From positions 46,343 through 110,342 of the forward strand of contig MESL01000034.1 in assembly GCA_001770955.1 (NCBI GenBank): a DNA stretch of 64,000 nt, in the 5' to 3' direction. The DNA comes from Burkholderiales bacterium RIFCSPLOWO2_12_FULL_65_40 (lineage in GTDB: Bacteria; Pseudomonadota; Gammaproteobacteria; Burkholderiales; Burkholderiaceae_C). Under the pieces are notes generated by a model. The model made no database searches, was not told where the DNA came from, and saw only the letters and a program-made list of their open reading frames with translations. Below are positions 36,910-45,028 of the stretch, piece by piece. The translations under genes were made by a program, and so were the position numbers. The first letter of the stretch is position 1, and every line of letters begins with the position of its first letter.

Positions 36910-39225
36910 ATGCAAAATTACCATCCTGTGGACGCCTTGGGTGTCTTGAATGGCCCCCTGGGGGCCGGGTTGCGGGCTTTGCTCGCTCCTGAAGAAAACG
37001 TGCGGGCCACCCTGGAGGTTGACCTGAGCGCGGACCTGCGTTTCGGCGCGGGGCTCCTGGTGGTGACGTCCGGGCGCCTGCTGGCCTGCGATCCCGGCTC
37101 CGGCGCATGGCAGGAATGGCCGCTGGGCCCGGGCCTGTCGCTGCGCCTGCTGGACCACGGCGGGGTGGGCACGCTGGAATTGCACGACGCGGCCCAGCGC
37201 CTGGCGTTCTGGCGTTTCACGCTGGGTGTCCAGACCCAGGCGCTGCGGTTGGTGCAGCGCTTTGATCAGCAAGTCGAGCGCCTGGCCCGCCCGTACGATC
37301 TGCCCGCAGACGACGCCGAAGAAGCCCGCTGCCCCACCTGCCATGCCCTGCTGCCTCCCGACACCGAAGAGTGTCCGGCCTGCGCGCGCGCCCAGCCGCC
37401 CCAGACTTCCACCTGGGTGCTGCTGCGTCTGTGGCGCTTTGCGCACCCCTACCGCAAGCAGCTGGCTGCCGGTTTCGCCCTGACGCTGGCGTCCACCGCA
37501 GCCACGCTGGTGCCGCCCTATCTCACCATTCCGCTGATGGATGACATCCTCATCCCGTTCCAGAATGGCAAGCAGATCGAACCTGGCCTGGTGCTGCTGT
37601 ACCTGAGCGGCCTGCTGGCATCGGCCCTGGCCGCCTGGGGGCTGAGCTGGGCGCGCACCTACATCCTGGCGCTGGTGTCCGAGCGCATCGGCGCCGACCT
37701 GCGCACCACCACCTATGAACATCTGCTGCGCCTGTCGCTCGATTATTTTGGCGGCAAGCGCACCGGCGACCTGATGGCGCGCATCGGCTCGGAAACCGAC
37801 CGGATCAATGTTTTTCTGTCGTTGCACGCGCTCGATTTCATCACCGACGTGCTGATGATCGTCATGACGGCGGTCATTCTGTTCTCCATCAATCCCTGGC
37901 TGGCGCTGGTCACGCTGGTGCCGCTGCCTTTCATCGGCTGGATGATCCATACCGTGCGCGACCGTCTGCGCACCGGCTTCGAGAAGATCGACCGGGTGTG
38001 GAGCGAAGTGACCAACGTGCTGGCCGACACGATTCCCGGCATCCGCGTCGTCAAGGCGTTTGCCCAGGAAAAACGCGAGGCCCAGCGCTTTCGCGATGCC
38101 AACCAGCACAACCTGGAGGTCAATGACAAGCTCAACAAGACCTGGAGCCTGTTCACCCCCACTGTGTCGCTGCTGACCGAAATCGGTCTGCTGGTGGTCT
38201 GGGCATTTGGCATCTGGCTGGTTTCCAGGAGCCAGATCACGGTGGGTGTGCTCACCGCCTTTATCGCCTACATCGGGCGGTTTTATGGTCGGCTTGACTC
38301 GATGAGCCGCATCGTTTCGGTCACGCAGAAGGCGGCGGCGGGCGCCAAACGCATCTTCGACATCCTCGACCATGTGAGCAACGTGCCCGAACCGGCCCAG
38401 CCCGTGCGGGTGGAAAAGGTGCAAGGTGCCATCGCCATGCGCAACGTGGGGTTTCGCTATGGCAGCCGGGCCGTCATCAAGGACATGGACCTGGACATCC
38501 GCCCCGGCGAGATGATCGGACTGGTGGGGCACAGCGGTTCAGGCAAGAGCACGCTGGTCAACCTGATCTGCCGCTTCTACGACGTGAGCGAAGGCTCCAT
38601 CCAGGTCGATGGCATCGACATCCGCCGCTTTGCCGTGGCCGACTACCGGCGCCACATCGGCCTGGTGCTGCAGGAACCCTTCCTGTTCTTTGGCACCATT
38701 GCCGAGAACATCGCCTATGGCAAGCCCGACGCCACGCGCGAGGAAATCGTCGCCGCTGCGCGTGCCGCCCACGCGCACGAATTCATCCTGCGCCTGCCGC
38801 ATGGCTACGATTCGCTGGTGGGCGAGCGCGGCCAGGGGCTGTCGGGCGGCGAGCGCCAGCGCATCAGCATTGCGCGCGCGCTGCTGATCGATCCGCGCAT
38901 CCTGATCCTCGACGAAGCCACCTCCGCCGTGGACACCGAGACGGAGAAGGAAATCCAGAAGGCGCTCGACAACCTGGTGCAGGGCCGCACGACGATTGCC
39001 ATTGCCCACCGCCTGTCCACCCTGCGCAAGGCCGACCGTCTGGTGGTGATGGACCGGGGTGTGGTGGTGGAAGTGGGGCCGCACGACGAGCTCATGGAGA
39101 AGCAGGGCGCCTACTGGCGGCTCTACGAAGCCCAGGCCCGCCGCGCCGAGGAAGACGCCCAGGCCGCCGGCGTCATCATCGACAGCGGCCTGCTGCACCC
39201 GGCGCACCCCGCCGGCAACTCCTGA
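36910..39225 (+). CDS. Cyanophycin-associated ABC transporter (half-exporter with zinc ribbon)
   Basis: Type I ABC half-transporter of 771 residues. An N-terminal DUF1854-like/PH-like region (about 1-135) is followed by a CPTC-X12-CPAC zinc ribbon near residues 141-160. A six-helix transmembrane domain (about 175-470) and an ATPase follow: Walker A GHSGSGKS near 539, signature LSGGERQR near 638, Walker B ILILDEATSAVD near 657. The ATG at 36910 is the last one before the conserved QNYHPVDALGVLNG start. Such transporters are annotated with cyanophycin metabolism because of this neighbourhood; the cargo is unknown. Confidence 0.9.
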   Translation: MQNYHPVDALGVLNGPLGAGLRALLAPEENVRATLEVDLSADLRFGAGLLVVTSGRLLACDPGSGAWQEWPLGPGLSLRLLDHGGVGTLELHDAAQRLAFWRFTLGVQTQALRLVQRFDQQVERLARPYDLPADDAEEARCPTCHALLPPDTEECPACARAQPPQTSTWVLLRLWRFAHPYRKQLAAGFALTLASTAATLVPPYLTIPLMDDILIPFQNGKQIEPGLVLLYLSGLLASALAAWGLSWARTYILALVSERIGADLRTTTYEHLLRLSLDYFGGKRTGDLMARIGSETDRINVFLSLHALDFITDVLMIVMTAVILFSINPWLALVTLVPLPFIGWMIHTVRDRLRTGFEKIDRVWSEVTNVLADTIPGIRVVKAFAQEKREAQRFRDANQHNLEVNDKLNKTWSLFTPTVSLLTEIGLLVVWAFGIWLVSRSQITVGVLTAFIAYIGRFYGRLDSMSRIVSVTQKAAAGAKRIFDILDHVSNVPEPAQPVRVEKVQGAIAMRNVGFRYGSRAVIKDMDLDIRPGEMIGLVGHSGSGKSTLVNLICRFYDVSEGSIQVDGIDIRRFAVADYRRHIGLVLQEPFLFFGTIAENIAYGKPDATREEIVAAARAAHAHEFILRLPHGYDSLVGERGQGLSGGERQRISIARALLIDPRILILDEATSAVDTETEKEIQKALDNLVQGRTTIAIAHRLSTLRKADRLVVMDRGVVVEVGPHDELMEKQGAYWRLYEAQARRAEEDAQAAGVIIDSGLLHPAHPAGNS

Positions 39226-39240
39226 ACCGAGGCTTTTTAC

Positions 39241-39723
39241 ATGCCGTCCCTGCCCACTACATCCCTGCCATTGCACCGCGATGCCCATGGCCGCCTGGTG
39301 CTGACCCTGCCCGATGGCACGGCCCATCCGGGCGTGCTGCCGGTGCGCGCCTTTCCGCTGGCCGCACCCGAGGAGGGCCTGTCGCTGGTGGGCCCCGATG
39401 GCCATGAGCTGCTCTGGCTCAACCGCCTGGACGAACTCCCGGCAGAGTCACGCCGTCTGGTTCAAGAAGAACTGGCGGCGCGTGAGTTTGTGCCTACTAT
39501 CACCAGGATCGCCAGCGTTTCGAGCTTTTCAACGCCCAGCACCTGGGATGTCGAGACCGATCGCGGTCCGACGCAGTTCGTGCTCAAGGCCGAGGAGGAC
39601 ATTCGCCGCCTGCGCGGGCGCACGGCACTGCTGATCGCCAGCAGCGCTGGCGTGCAATACGCCATTGCCGACAGCACGGCCCTGGACCGCGCTTCACGGC
39701 GCCTGCTGGAACGGTTTTTGTGA
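39241..39723 (+). CDS. Cyanophycin-associated DUF1854 family protein
   Basis: This 160-residue protein lies 15 bp after the ABC exporter and is surely cotranscribed. It matches the DUF1854 pattern: a duplicated beta-rich core with LVGPDGHELLWLNRLDELP near residue 48, TWDVETDRGPTQFVLKAEED near residue 100, and an Arg-rich DIRRLRGRTALLIASSAGVQ segment near residue 119. No signal peptide or membrane segment. The biochemical role is unknown; the repeated association with cphA points to handling of cyanophycin or its dipeptide. Confidence 0.9.
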   Translation: MPSLPTTSLPLHRDAHGRLVLTLPDGTAHPGVLPVRAFPLAAPEEGLSLVGPDGHELLWLNRLDELPAESRRLVQEELAAREFVPTITRIASVSSFSTPSTWDVETDRGPTQFVLKAEEDIRRLRGRTALLIASSAGVQYAIADSTALDRASRRLLERFL

Positions 39724-39805
39724 CGGTGTGCCAGGGTTTTCAGCCCGGCACACGGTGTGGGCCTCGGTGAAAACCCTTAATTTGTGGCAATTGGTAAAAA
39801 AGGGC

Positions 39806-39832
39806 TCAATTTCCCCTTCTTTTTGCCGTAAT
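39806..39832 (+). promoter_or_regulatory. Candidate sigma-28 (FliA-type) promoter
   Basis: TCAATTTC and GCCGTAAT are separated by 11 bases, the spacing of flagellar sigma-28 promoters (TAAAGTTT-N11-GCCGATAA). GCCG, the strongest part, is exact; the other positions match only partly. It lies about 60 bp before the 144-residue hypothetical gene. Confidence 0.3.
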
Positions 39833-39891
39833 AGGTGAACGAGAAGGGGATAAAGCCCTCCTCGGTTCTTTCACCAACCAGGGCCACTGTC

Positions 39892-40326
39892 ATGCAACTG
39901 CCACCTGTAGACCGATCGCCGATCTGGCGTCCCCAGGGCGCTGATTTGTATTCCACCGGGGCTTCTGGTGCGGTGCCCGTGCGCCCCATCAATGCCGCCA
40001 ATCCTGTCGAGTCCATGGACCGGCTGGGTGAAGGTGCCATCGTCAAGGCGCCGGACAAACCCTCCGCGCCCGAGGCGCCGAACCGTGACTGGACCGAGGT
40101 CAAGAAAAAAGACACTGCGGAAGAGCCGCCCGAGCCCCCCAAGGAGCCTATTTACAAGCAGTTGCTGGAGTTCCTCCAGTCGATGTGGCGCGCCAGTGGC
40201 AGCGCCATCGAACTGGCTCAGGACATCAACAAGACCACGCTGCAGGAGCGGCTGGCCCAGCAGGTCAAGAACGACGAGCCCCTGACGTATTCCGATCCCA
40301 AAATCAAGCGGACGGGTGGGCTGTGA
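39892..40326 (+). CDS. Hypothetical cytoplasmic protein, 144 residues
   Basis: I do not recognise this protein. The start MQLPPVDRSPIWRPQGADLY is preferred; an upstream ATG at 39835 would add 19 residues. The N-terminal half is Pro/Ala-rich and probably disordered. A charged PNRDWTEVKKKDTAEEPPE stretch follows, then a helical region (about 95-130) containing QLLEFLQSMWRASGSAIELA. The tail is polar. There is no signal peptide or membrane helix. A possible sigma-28 promoter upstream hints at a flagellar or chemotaxis regulon, but this is weak. Confidence 0.7.
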   Translation: MQLPPVDRSPIWRPQGADLYSTGASGAVPVRPINAANPVESMDRLGEGAIVKAPDKPSAPEAPNRDWTEVKKKDTAEEPPEPPKEPIYKQLLEFLQSMWRASGSAIELAQDINKTTLQERLAQQVKNDEPLTYSDPKIKRTGGL

Positions 40327-40353
40327 GTCGCAGCAGCCCTGTCCGCATGGTGG

Positions 40354-40417
40354 GTGCTATCTTTAAAGTAGCTGGACGCGCTCGCCCTTAAAGCGTCAGA
40401 GCCGTTTTTTATTGTTC
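40354..40417. repeat. Family-1 repeat (convergent junction, hypothetical / EF-hand)
   Basis: GTGCTATCTTTAAAGTAGCT, GGACGCGCTCGCCCTTAAAG, CGTCAGAGCCGTTTTTTATT. The T run after the hairpin-prone centre would terminate plus-strand transcription from the hypothetical gene. Confidence 0.8.
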
Positions 40418-40508
40418 CTCCGCTGCACCCCCCGGGCGACGGGTGCAGGCATCTTCAGCCATTTTCCTGTCGTTTTATTGCAGTCGGCCCTCACCGTGGC
40501 AGGGCCCC

Positions 40509-40880
40509 TCAGCGTGTTGTCGCCGTGCGGTTGGCCTCGGACTGTGCGGCCCGCAGGCGTGCGCGCTCTGCCCGGTAGATCAGGGCGAAAGCCTTCACTT
40601 CGTCATAAGAAACGTAGCTGTCGCCGTCGGTGTCGGCGCTGTCGAATGCCTGCGCCAGCCGGGGGAACAGCCGGACCTCGCTGCGGCTGAGTTTGCCGTC
40701 GCCGTTGAAATCGAGCAGCTTGAAGTCCCGCTGGGCCTTGATTTCGCCCTTGCTCAACCCTGTGGACACTGGAGCGCTGGCGGATTCGACCTCCGAATCG
40801 GTCGCCAGCGCGGGCGTGGTCCCCAGAAGCATCAGGGAGCAGCCCAGGGCCGTCATTGCGGCAAGTGCCTTGTGTTTCAT
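40509..40880 (-). CDS. Exported EF-hand calcium-binding protein
   Basis: The start at MKHKALAAMTALGCSLMLLG gives 123 residues with a Sec signal peptide ending TPALA. Two EF-hand loops are clear: DFNGDGKLSRSE near residue 57 and DTDGDSYVSYDE near residue 83, each with the Asp-x-Asn/Asp-x-Asp pattern and a closing Glu. The C-terminal helix is Arg/Ala-rich. The product is probably a periplasmic calcium buffer or sensor; the partner is unknown. It is 103 bp downstream of the 5'-nucleotidase gene on the same strand. Confidence 0.88.
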   Translation of the reverse strand: MKHKALAAMTALGCSLMLLGTTPALATDSEVESASAPVSTGLSKGEIKAQRDFKLLDFNGDGKLSRSEVRLFPRLAQAFDSADTDGDSYVSYDEVKAFALIYRAERARLRAAQSEANRTATTR

Positions 40881-40983
40881 GGATGAGGTGCCGTGCGACG
40901 ATGGGGAACGCGGGGTGCTGGGTGGCTGTGCGAGGTAAGGGTCCGGCAGGTGCTGGAAGTTCCCGCGCTCCGGTGCCGGGAGG

Positions 40984-41901
40984 CTATTGGGGTGAGTCGG
41001 GTGCACGGTTGGCAATGCCACTGCTGACATGCCCTGCAGGTACATGCAGCGCTGCCGAGGTAACGTGACCGGTCTGGTCGTCAAAGAAAAAATCGGGCTC
41101 GAATTCACGCAGGAACTCGCCTTTGGGCATGCCGCCAAGGAACATGGCCTCGTCCACAGTGATATTCCAGCTCATCAGCGTCCGGATGGCGCGCTCGTGC
41201 GCCGGGGCGCCGCGCGCCGTCACCAGGGCGGTACGGATGCGCATCTCGGGTGCGCCGCTGTGTTGCAGGCGGTGCAGCGCCGACAGAAAGGGTTTGAACG
41301 GGCCGGGCGGCAGAGGCAGCAGGGCCTTTTCCTGCTCGTGCGCCTGGAAGGCGTCAAGCCCCGTGGACTGGAACACGCGCTCGGCCTCGTCGGAAAACAG
41401 CACGGCGTCGCCATCGAAGGCGATGCGCACTTCGCTGGGATGTGCCACGCTGGCCTGGGCCGACTGCGTGGCCACGCGCGCGGCCGGAAAGCCCATGGCC
41501 AGGGCCTCGCTCACGTCGGCGCCGTTGGCCGAGAGGAACAGATGCGCACCCAGCGGGCGCAGGTAGCGGAAGGGCTCTGCCCCCTGCGTGAATACGCCAC
41601 GCTGCACACTGGCCAGGCCGTGCGTGCGGGCCGAGCGAAACACCCGCATGCCGCTGGCCGGGTCATTGCGCGAAAGCACCACCACCTCCACGCGCTGCTG
41701 GCCGGGTTCGTTGAATGCCAGCAGCTTCTTGACCAGCGAGAACGCCACGCCCGGCGGCGCCGGCACATCCAGGCGTTCGAGCTGCAGCTGCATGTAGGCC
41801 TGCGCATTGCCCTGGTCGAACAGGCGGTTTTCCTCTTCGAAGTCGAACAGCGCGCGCGACGAAATCGCCACCACCAGCTTGTCATCCATTGTTACGGCCA
41901 T
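40984..41901 (-). CDS. Cytosolic 5'-nucleotidase family protein
   Basis: This is a bacterial member of the NT5C1-like nucleotidase family, which hydrolyses nucleoside monophosphates. The 305-residue product begins MAVTMDDKLVVAISSRALFD, the family's first conserved block. It contains VVVLSRNDPASGMRVFRS near residue 73, the haloacid-dehalogenase-like aspartates in IAFDGDAVLFSDEAERVF near residue 160, and DFFFDDQTGHV near residue 270. No signal peptide. It is unrelated in sequence to the lipoprotein nucleotidase at 21 kb. It is 31 bp downstream of gspF. Confidence 0.9.
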   Translation of the reverse strand: MAVTMDDKLVVAISSRALFDFEEENRLFDQGNAQAYMQLQLERLDVPAPPGVAFSLVKKLLAFNEPGQQRVEVVVLSRNDPASGMRVFRSARTHGLASVQRGVFTQGAEPFRYLRPLGAHLFLSANGADVSEALAMGFPAARVATQSAQASVAHPSEVRIAFDGDAVLFSDEAERVFQSTGLDAFQAHEQEKALLPLPPGPFKPFLSALHRLQHSGAPEMRIRTALVTARGAPAHERAIRTLMSWNITVDEAMFLGGMPKGEFLREFEPDFFFDDQTGHVTSAALHVPAGHVSSGIANRAPDSPQ

Positions 41902-41932
41902 GGGTTCTCCGTCTCGGGGGTGACGCGCGGCG

Positions 41933-43162
41933 TCACTTCATGAATTGGTTGAGCTGGATGATCGGTAGCAGCACCGCCAGCACGATCAGCATGACGACGA
42001 CACCCATGGTCACGATGAGCAGCGGCTCCAGTATGGTGGCCAGTTGCAGTGCGCGGCGCTGCACCTCGGTGGAAAACTGCGTGGCGGCGCGCTGCAGCAT
42101 CATGGGCAGTTGCCCGGTCTGCTCGCCCAGGCGGGCAAACATGGGTAGCAGGCTGGGAAAGCGTTTTTTCTGGGCCAGTGCCGATGCCAGAGGCGCCCCT
42201 TCGCGCACCAGCACCAGGGCGTCGAGGGCATCGGCGCGCAGCGCCCGGTTGTTCAGTGTTTCAGCTGCCGCCTGCAGGGCCTTGAGAATGGGCACGCCCG
42301 CACCGGCCAGCATGGCCAGGGTGCCGGCAAACCGGGCGGCGTTGTAGCCCCGAGCCAGCCGCCCCACCAGGGGGAGGTTGAGCCAGGCGGCATCAAATTT
42401 TTCACGAAAAACGGCCATGGACAAAGCCCAGCGTGCGCCGATAGCTATTACAACAATAGCGCCAAAGGCCCACAGCCCCTGGTTGCGCACAAAGCTGCTG
42501 ATGGCCAGCATGGCTACCGTGAGGAAGGGCAGGGCGCGCTTGGTGCCTGCGAACACGCTGGCCACCTGCGGCACGACGTAGCTGACCAGGAAAATCACGA
42601 TGGCGATGGCCACCAGGGTGACGATCGCCGGATACAGCGCCGCACCCACCAGTTTGGCCTTGAGCGCCTGGCGCTCTTCGAGGTCGTCGGCCAGGCGCTC
42701 GAGCACCAGGCCGAGGTTGCCGCTGTGCTCGCCCGCGCCAATCACCGCGCAGTAGATGTCGGCGAACTCGCGCGGGTGCTGCTGCAGGGCGCGTGCGAAG
42801 GTGGAGCCGGCATTGACCTCGGCGCGCAGCACCGCCACCAGATGCCGCTGGCGCTCGTTTTCAGCCTCGTCGGACAGCGCGGTGAGCGCGCGCTCCAGCG
42901 GCAGGCCCGAAGACACCAGACCCGCAAGCTGGCGCGTCCAGATCGCCAGCGCTGTGGCGCCAAACACCGGCCGCGTGAACAGGCTGGTGCCCAGCGCACC
43001 GGCCGATCCTGCCTGCGGGGCATCTCCGACCGGCTCCACCACCAGGGGCACCAGCGCCTGCGTGCGCAACTGGCTGCGGGCAGACTTGGCGGAGTCGGCC
43101 TCGACGACGCCCTTGCGGGTCAGGCCCTGATCGTCAAGGGCTTCAAAGCGAAAGGCAGGCAT
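41933..43162 (-). CDS. gspF: Type II secretion inner-membrane protein GspF (isolated gene)
   Basis: GspF/PilC-family platform protein of type II secretion. The 409-residue product begins MPAFRFEALDDQGLTRKGVV, as GspF does. It contains two copies of the T2SSF domain: the first with TRQLAGLVSSGLPLERALTA near residue 76, the second with FAGTLAMLAGAGVPILKALQ near residue 280. Three transmembrane helices lie near 172-192, 225-245 and 380-402. No gspE, gspD or pseudopilin genes are adjacent, so the rest of the system must be elsewhere. A GATAGCTATT...AATAGC block near 42440 may be a remnant of a family-1 repeat. Confidence 0.93.
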   Translation of the reverse strand: MPAFRFEALDDQGLTRKGVVEADSAKSARSQLRTQALVPLVVEPVGDAPQAGSAGALGTSLFTRPVFGATALAIWTRQLAGLVSSGLPLERALTALSDEAENERQRHLVAVLRAEVNAGSTFARALQQHPREFADIYCAVIGAGEHSGNLGLVLERLADDLEERQALKAKLVGAALYPAIVTLVAIAIVIFLVSYVVPQVASVFAGTKRALPFLTVAMLAISSFVRNQGLWAFGAIVVIAIGARWALSMAVFREKFDAAWLNLPLVGRLARGYNAARFAGTLAMLAGAGVPILKALQAAAETLNNRALRADALDALVLVREGAPLASALAQKKRFPSLLPMFARLGEQTGQLPMMLQRAATQFSTEVQRRALQLATILEPLLIVTMGVVVMLIVLAVLLPIIQLNQFMK

Positions 43163-43232
43163 GCGGGTTCAGGGGCAGTCGGTGGGCAGGAGGGGTGGCA
43201 AGGCACGATGGTAGCTGCTGGCGATGACCTAC

Positions 43233-44252
43233 TCAGGCCGCACCGTGCGCCAGCGCCGCATGGGCCTGCGCCGCGATGTCAAGCGAGCGCAGGCGCAGCG
43301 CCGGGTCGTACACATCGCACACCAGCATCAGTTCATCCGCGCCGGTGGCGTCGGCGAGGTGCCTGAGGCCCGCGCGCACGGTGTCGGGCCCGCCGATCAC
43401 GGCAGCGGCCAGGAAGTCGCCAATGGCGGCGCGCTCCTGCGGTTGCAGGCGCGCGGCGAAGTTGTCGACCGGCGGCAGCAGGCAACGGCGGTCCCCCGTC
43501 AGGATGCCCAGCACCCGCTGGTAGGTGCTGCTGGCCAGAAACTCGGCCTCGTCGTCGGTGGGCGCGGCAATCAGCGGCACGCCGACCACCACATAGGGCT
43601 TGGGCCAGGCGGCCGAAGGGCGGTACAGCTGGCGGTACAGGCCAATGGCCTGGTGCAGCATGCGCGGCGCAAAGTGCGAGGCAAAGGCGTAGGGCAGGCC
43701 TTGCTGCGCGGCCAGTTGCGCCGAGAACAGGCTGGAGCCAAGCAGCCACAGAGGCACGTTGGTGCCCGCGCCGGGCGTGGCCACCAGCCGCTGGCCTGGC
43801 TGGGCGGGGGCCAGCAGGCGCTGCAGCTCGGCCACGTCGCGTGGAAAGTCTTCTTCGGTCTCCACGCGGTCGCGGTGCAGCGCGCGCATGGTCAGTGGGT
43901 CGGTGCCGGGCGCCCGGCCCAGGCCCAGGTCGATGCGGCCGGGGTACAGCTCGGCCAGCGTGCCGAAGGCCTCGGCCACCACCAGCGGTGCGTGGTTGGG
44001 CAGCATCACGCCGCCCGAGCCCACGCGCATGCGCTGCGTGCCGCCCGCGATATAGCCCACCAGCACGGCGGTGGCCGAGCTGGCGATGCCTTGCATGTTG
44101 TGGTGCTCAGCCAGCCAGTAGCGCAGGAATCCCAGCGATTCGGCGTGCTGCGCCGTGCGCAGGGCAATGGCCAGGGCATCGGCCACGGTGCCGCCTTCGC
44201 GGACGGCCACCAGGTCGAGCATGGAGAGAGCAGGGGGCTTGGGTGGGTTCAT
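43233..44252 (-). CDS. LLM class flavin-dependent oxidoreductase
   Basis: Luciferase-like monooxygenase superfamily protein using reduced flavin. The ATG at 44252 gives 339 residues. The family core includes [20 protein letters not shown] near residue 44, [20 protein letters not shown] near residue 75, and the [12 protein letters not shown] motif near residue 107. This is the MsnO8-like subgroup (alkanal monooxygenase-like), with no luciferase function implied. The substrate is not predictable. It is divergent from the CZB gene and 70 bp from gspF on the same strand. Confidence 0.93.
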   Translation of the reverse strand: MNPPKPPALSMLDLVAVREGGTVADALAIALRTAQHAESLGFLRYWLAEHHNMQGIASSATAVLVGYIAGGTQRMRVGSGGVMLPNHAPLVVAEAFGTLAELYPGRIDLGLGRAPGTDPLTMRALHRDRVETEEDFPRDVAELQRLLAPAQPGQRLVATPGAGTNVPLWLLGSSLFSAQLAAQQGLPYAFASHFAPRMLHQAIGLYRQLYRPSAAWPKPYVVVGVPLIAAPTDDEAEFLASSTYQRVLGILTGDRRCLLPPVDNFAARLQPQERAAIGDFLAAAVIGGPDTVRAGLRHLADATGADELMLVCDVYDPALRLRSLDIAAQAHAALAHGAA

Positions 44253-44426
44253 CGGGGCATTGTCGCGCGAGGACGGGTCGCCCGGGGTGTCGCACAGGTG
44301 CCCGGGTGGCAATTCATGGGTAGCCAAAACACTTTTACTCACACAAAATGTTTTGAATGGATCGTCGATGGTGACTCCCGCGCGGGGCGTCGCAGCAGCG
44401 GTCTCATTCACCAGCGCGGGGGAAGC

Positions 44427-44912
44427 ATGGGTTTTTTCAGCCGTTTATTCAAATTCAGGGAGCAGGACCCTGACAGCCAGGAAACCACCTGGGCCTATGA
44501 GGACAACGCCAGTGAACTCGTGCTCGACCCCGAGTACGCGGCCACGTTGATGACCGAATTCGACATCGATGCGGCCATCCTCAGCCATGAAGACCTGCAG
44601 CTTCGACTTCAGCGTCTGGTGGAAGGCCGCGCCGACGAGGTGCTGGACCCCGTCGCCGTCGGGCAGCATGAGGCCTGCGCCCTGGGCCAATGGCTGTGCG
44701 GAGCGGGCCGAGAGACGCTGGGCAAGTACCCGGCGTTCGACATGCTGGTGGCGCGGCACAAGTATTTCCATCTCCAGGCAGCGCAGATGGCGCAGTTGCA
44801 CCATTCGGGCGAGTACGAAAAGGCCCTGCAGCTGTACCACGGCGGCTACCGCCATGCCTCGAACCAGGTCACCCTGCTGCTCAAGGAGTTGCGCCGCGGC
44901 CTGGGCAAATAA
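44427..44912 (+). CDS. Stand-alone CZB (chemoreceptor zinc-binding) domain protein
   Basis: CZB domains bind zinc through three His and one Cys and often regulate receptors or cyclases. The 161-residue protein has a short basic/aromatic N-terminus ([19 protein letters not shown]). The helical CZB fold follows, with [14 protein letters not shown] near residue 77, [18 protein letters not shown] near residue 103, and a late HGGYRHAS near residue 135. There is no receptor or GGDEF domain attached. GGAAGC lies before the ATG. Its partner may be the chemoreceptor at 6 kb or the cyclase at 61 kb, but nothing in the sequence proves this. Confidence 0.82.
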   Translation: MGFFSRLFKFREQDPDSQETTWAYEDNASELVLDPEYAATLMTEFDIDAAILSHEDLQLRLQRLVEGRADEVLDPVAVGQHEACALGQWLCGAGRETLGKYPAFDMLVARHKYFHLQAAQMAQLHHSGEYEKALQLYHGGYRHASNQVTLLLKELRRGLGK

Positions 44913-45024
44913 GAGCGACCCACAAAACTCGTCTGGCGTCGTTGCTGCGTCTTGCCGTACTACCCGTACTGTCTGCGACGCAGCGCCTAGCCACCACCGC
45001 TGCGCCGAGTTTTGTCAGCCGCTC
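44913..45024. repeat. Family-3 long palindrome (convergent junction)
   Basis: An imperfect palindrome of about 110 bp. Outer arms GAGCG / CGCTC and CAAAACTCG (44923-44931) / CGAGTTTTG (45006-45014); inner arms GCTGCGTC (44944-44951) / GACGCAGC (44977-44984); and CGTACT / CCGTACTG near the centre. It fills the space between the CZB gene and the response regulator and should form a large hairpin on either strand. Confidence 0.9.
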
Positions 45025-45028
45025 TCCA

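Noticed and set aside
42435..42465. Possible family-1 repeat copy inside gspF (GATAGCTATTACAACAATAG)
   Set aside because: Only the outer ATAGC blocks are present and the AGCGCTTG core is missing; too short to count.
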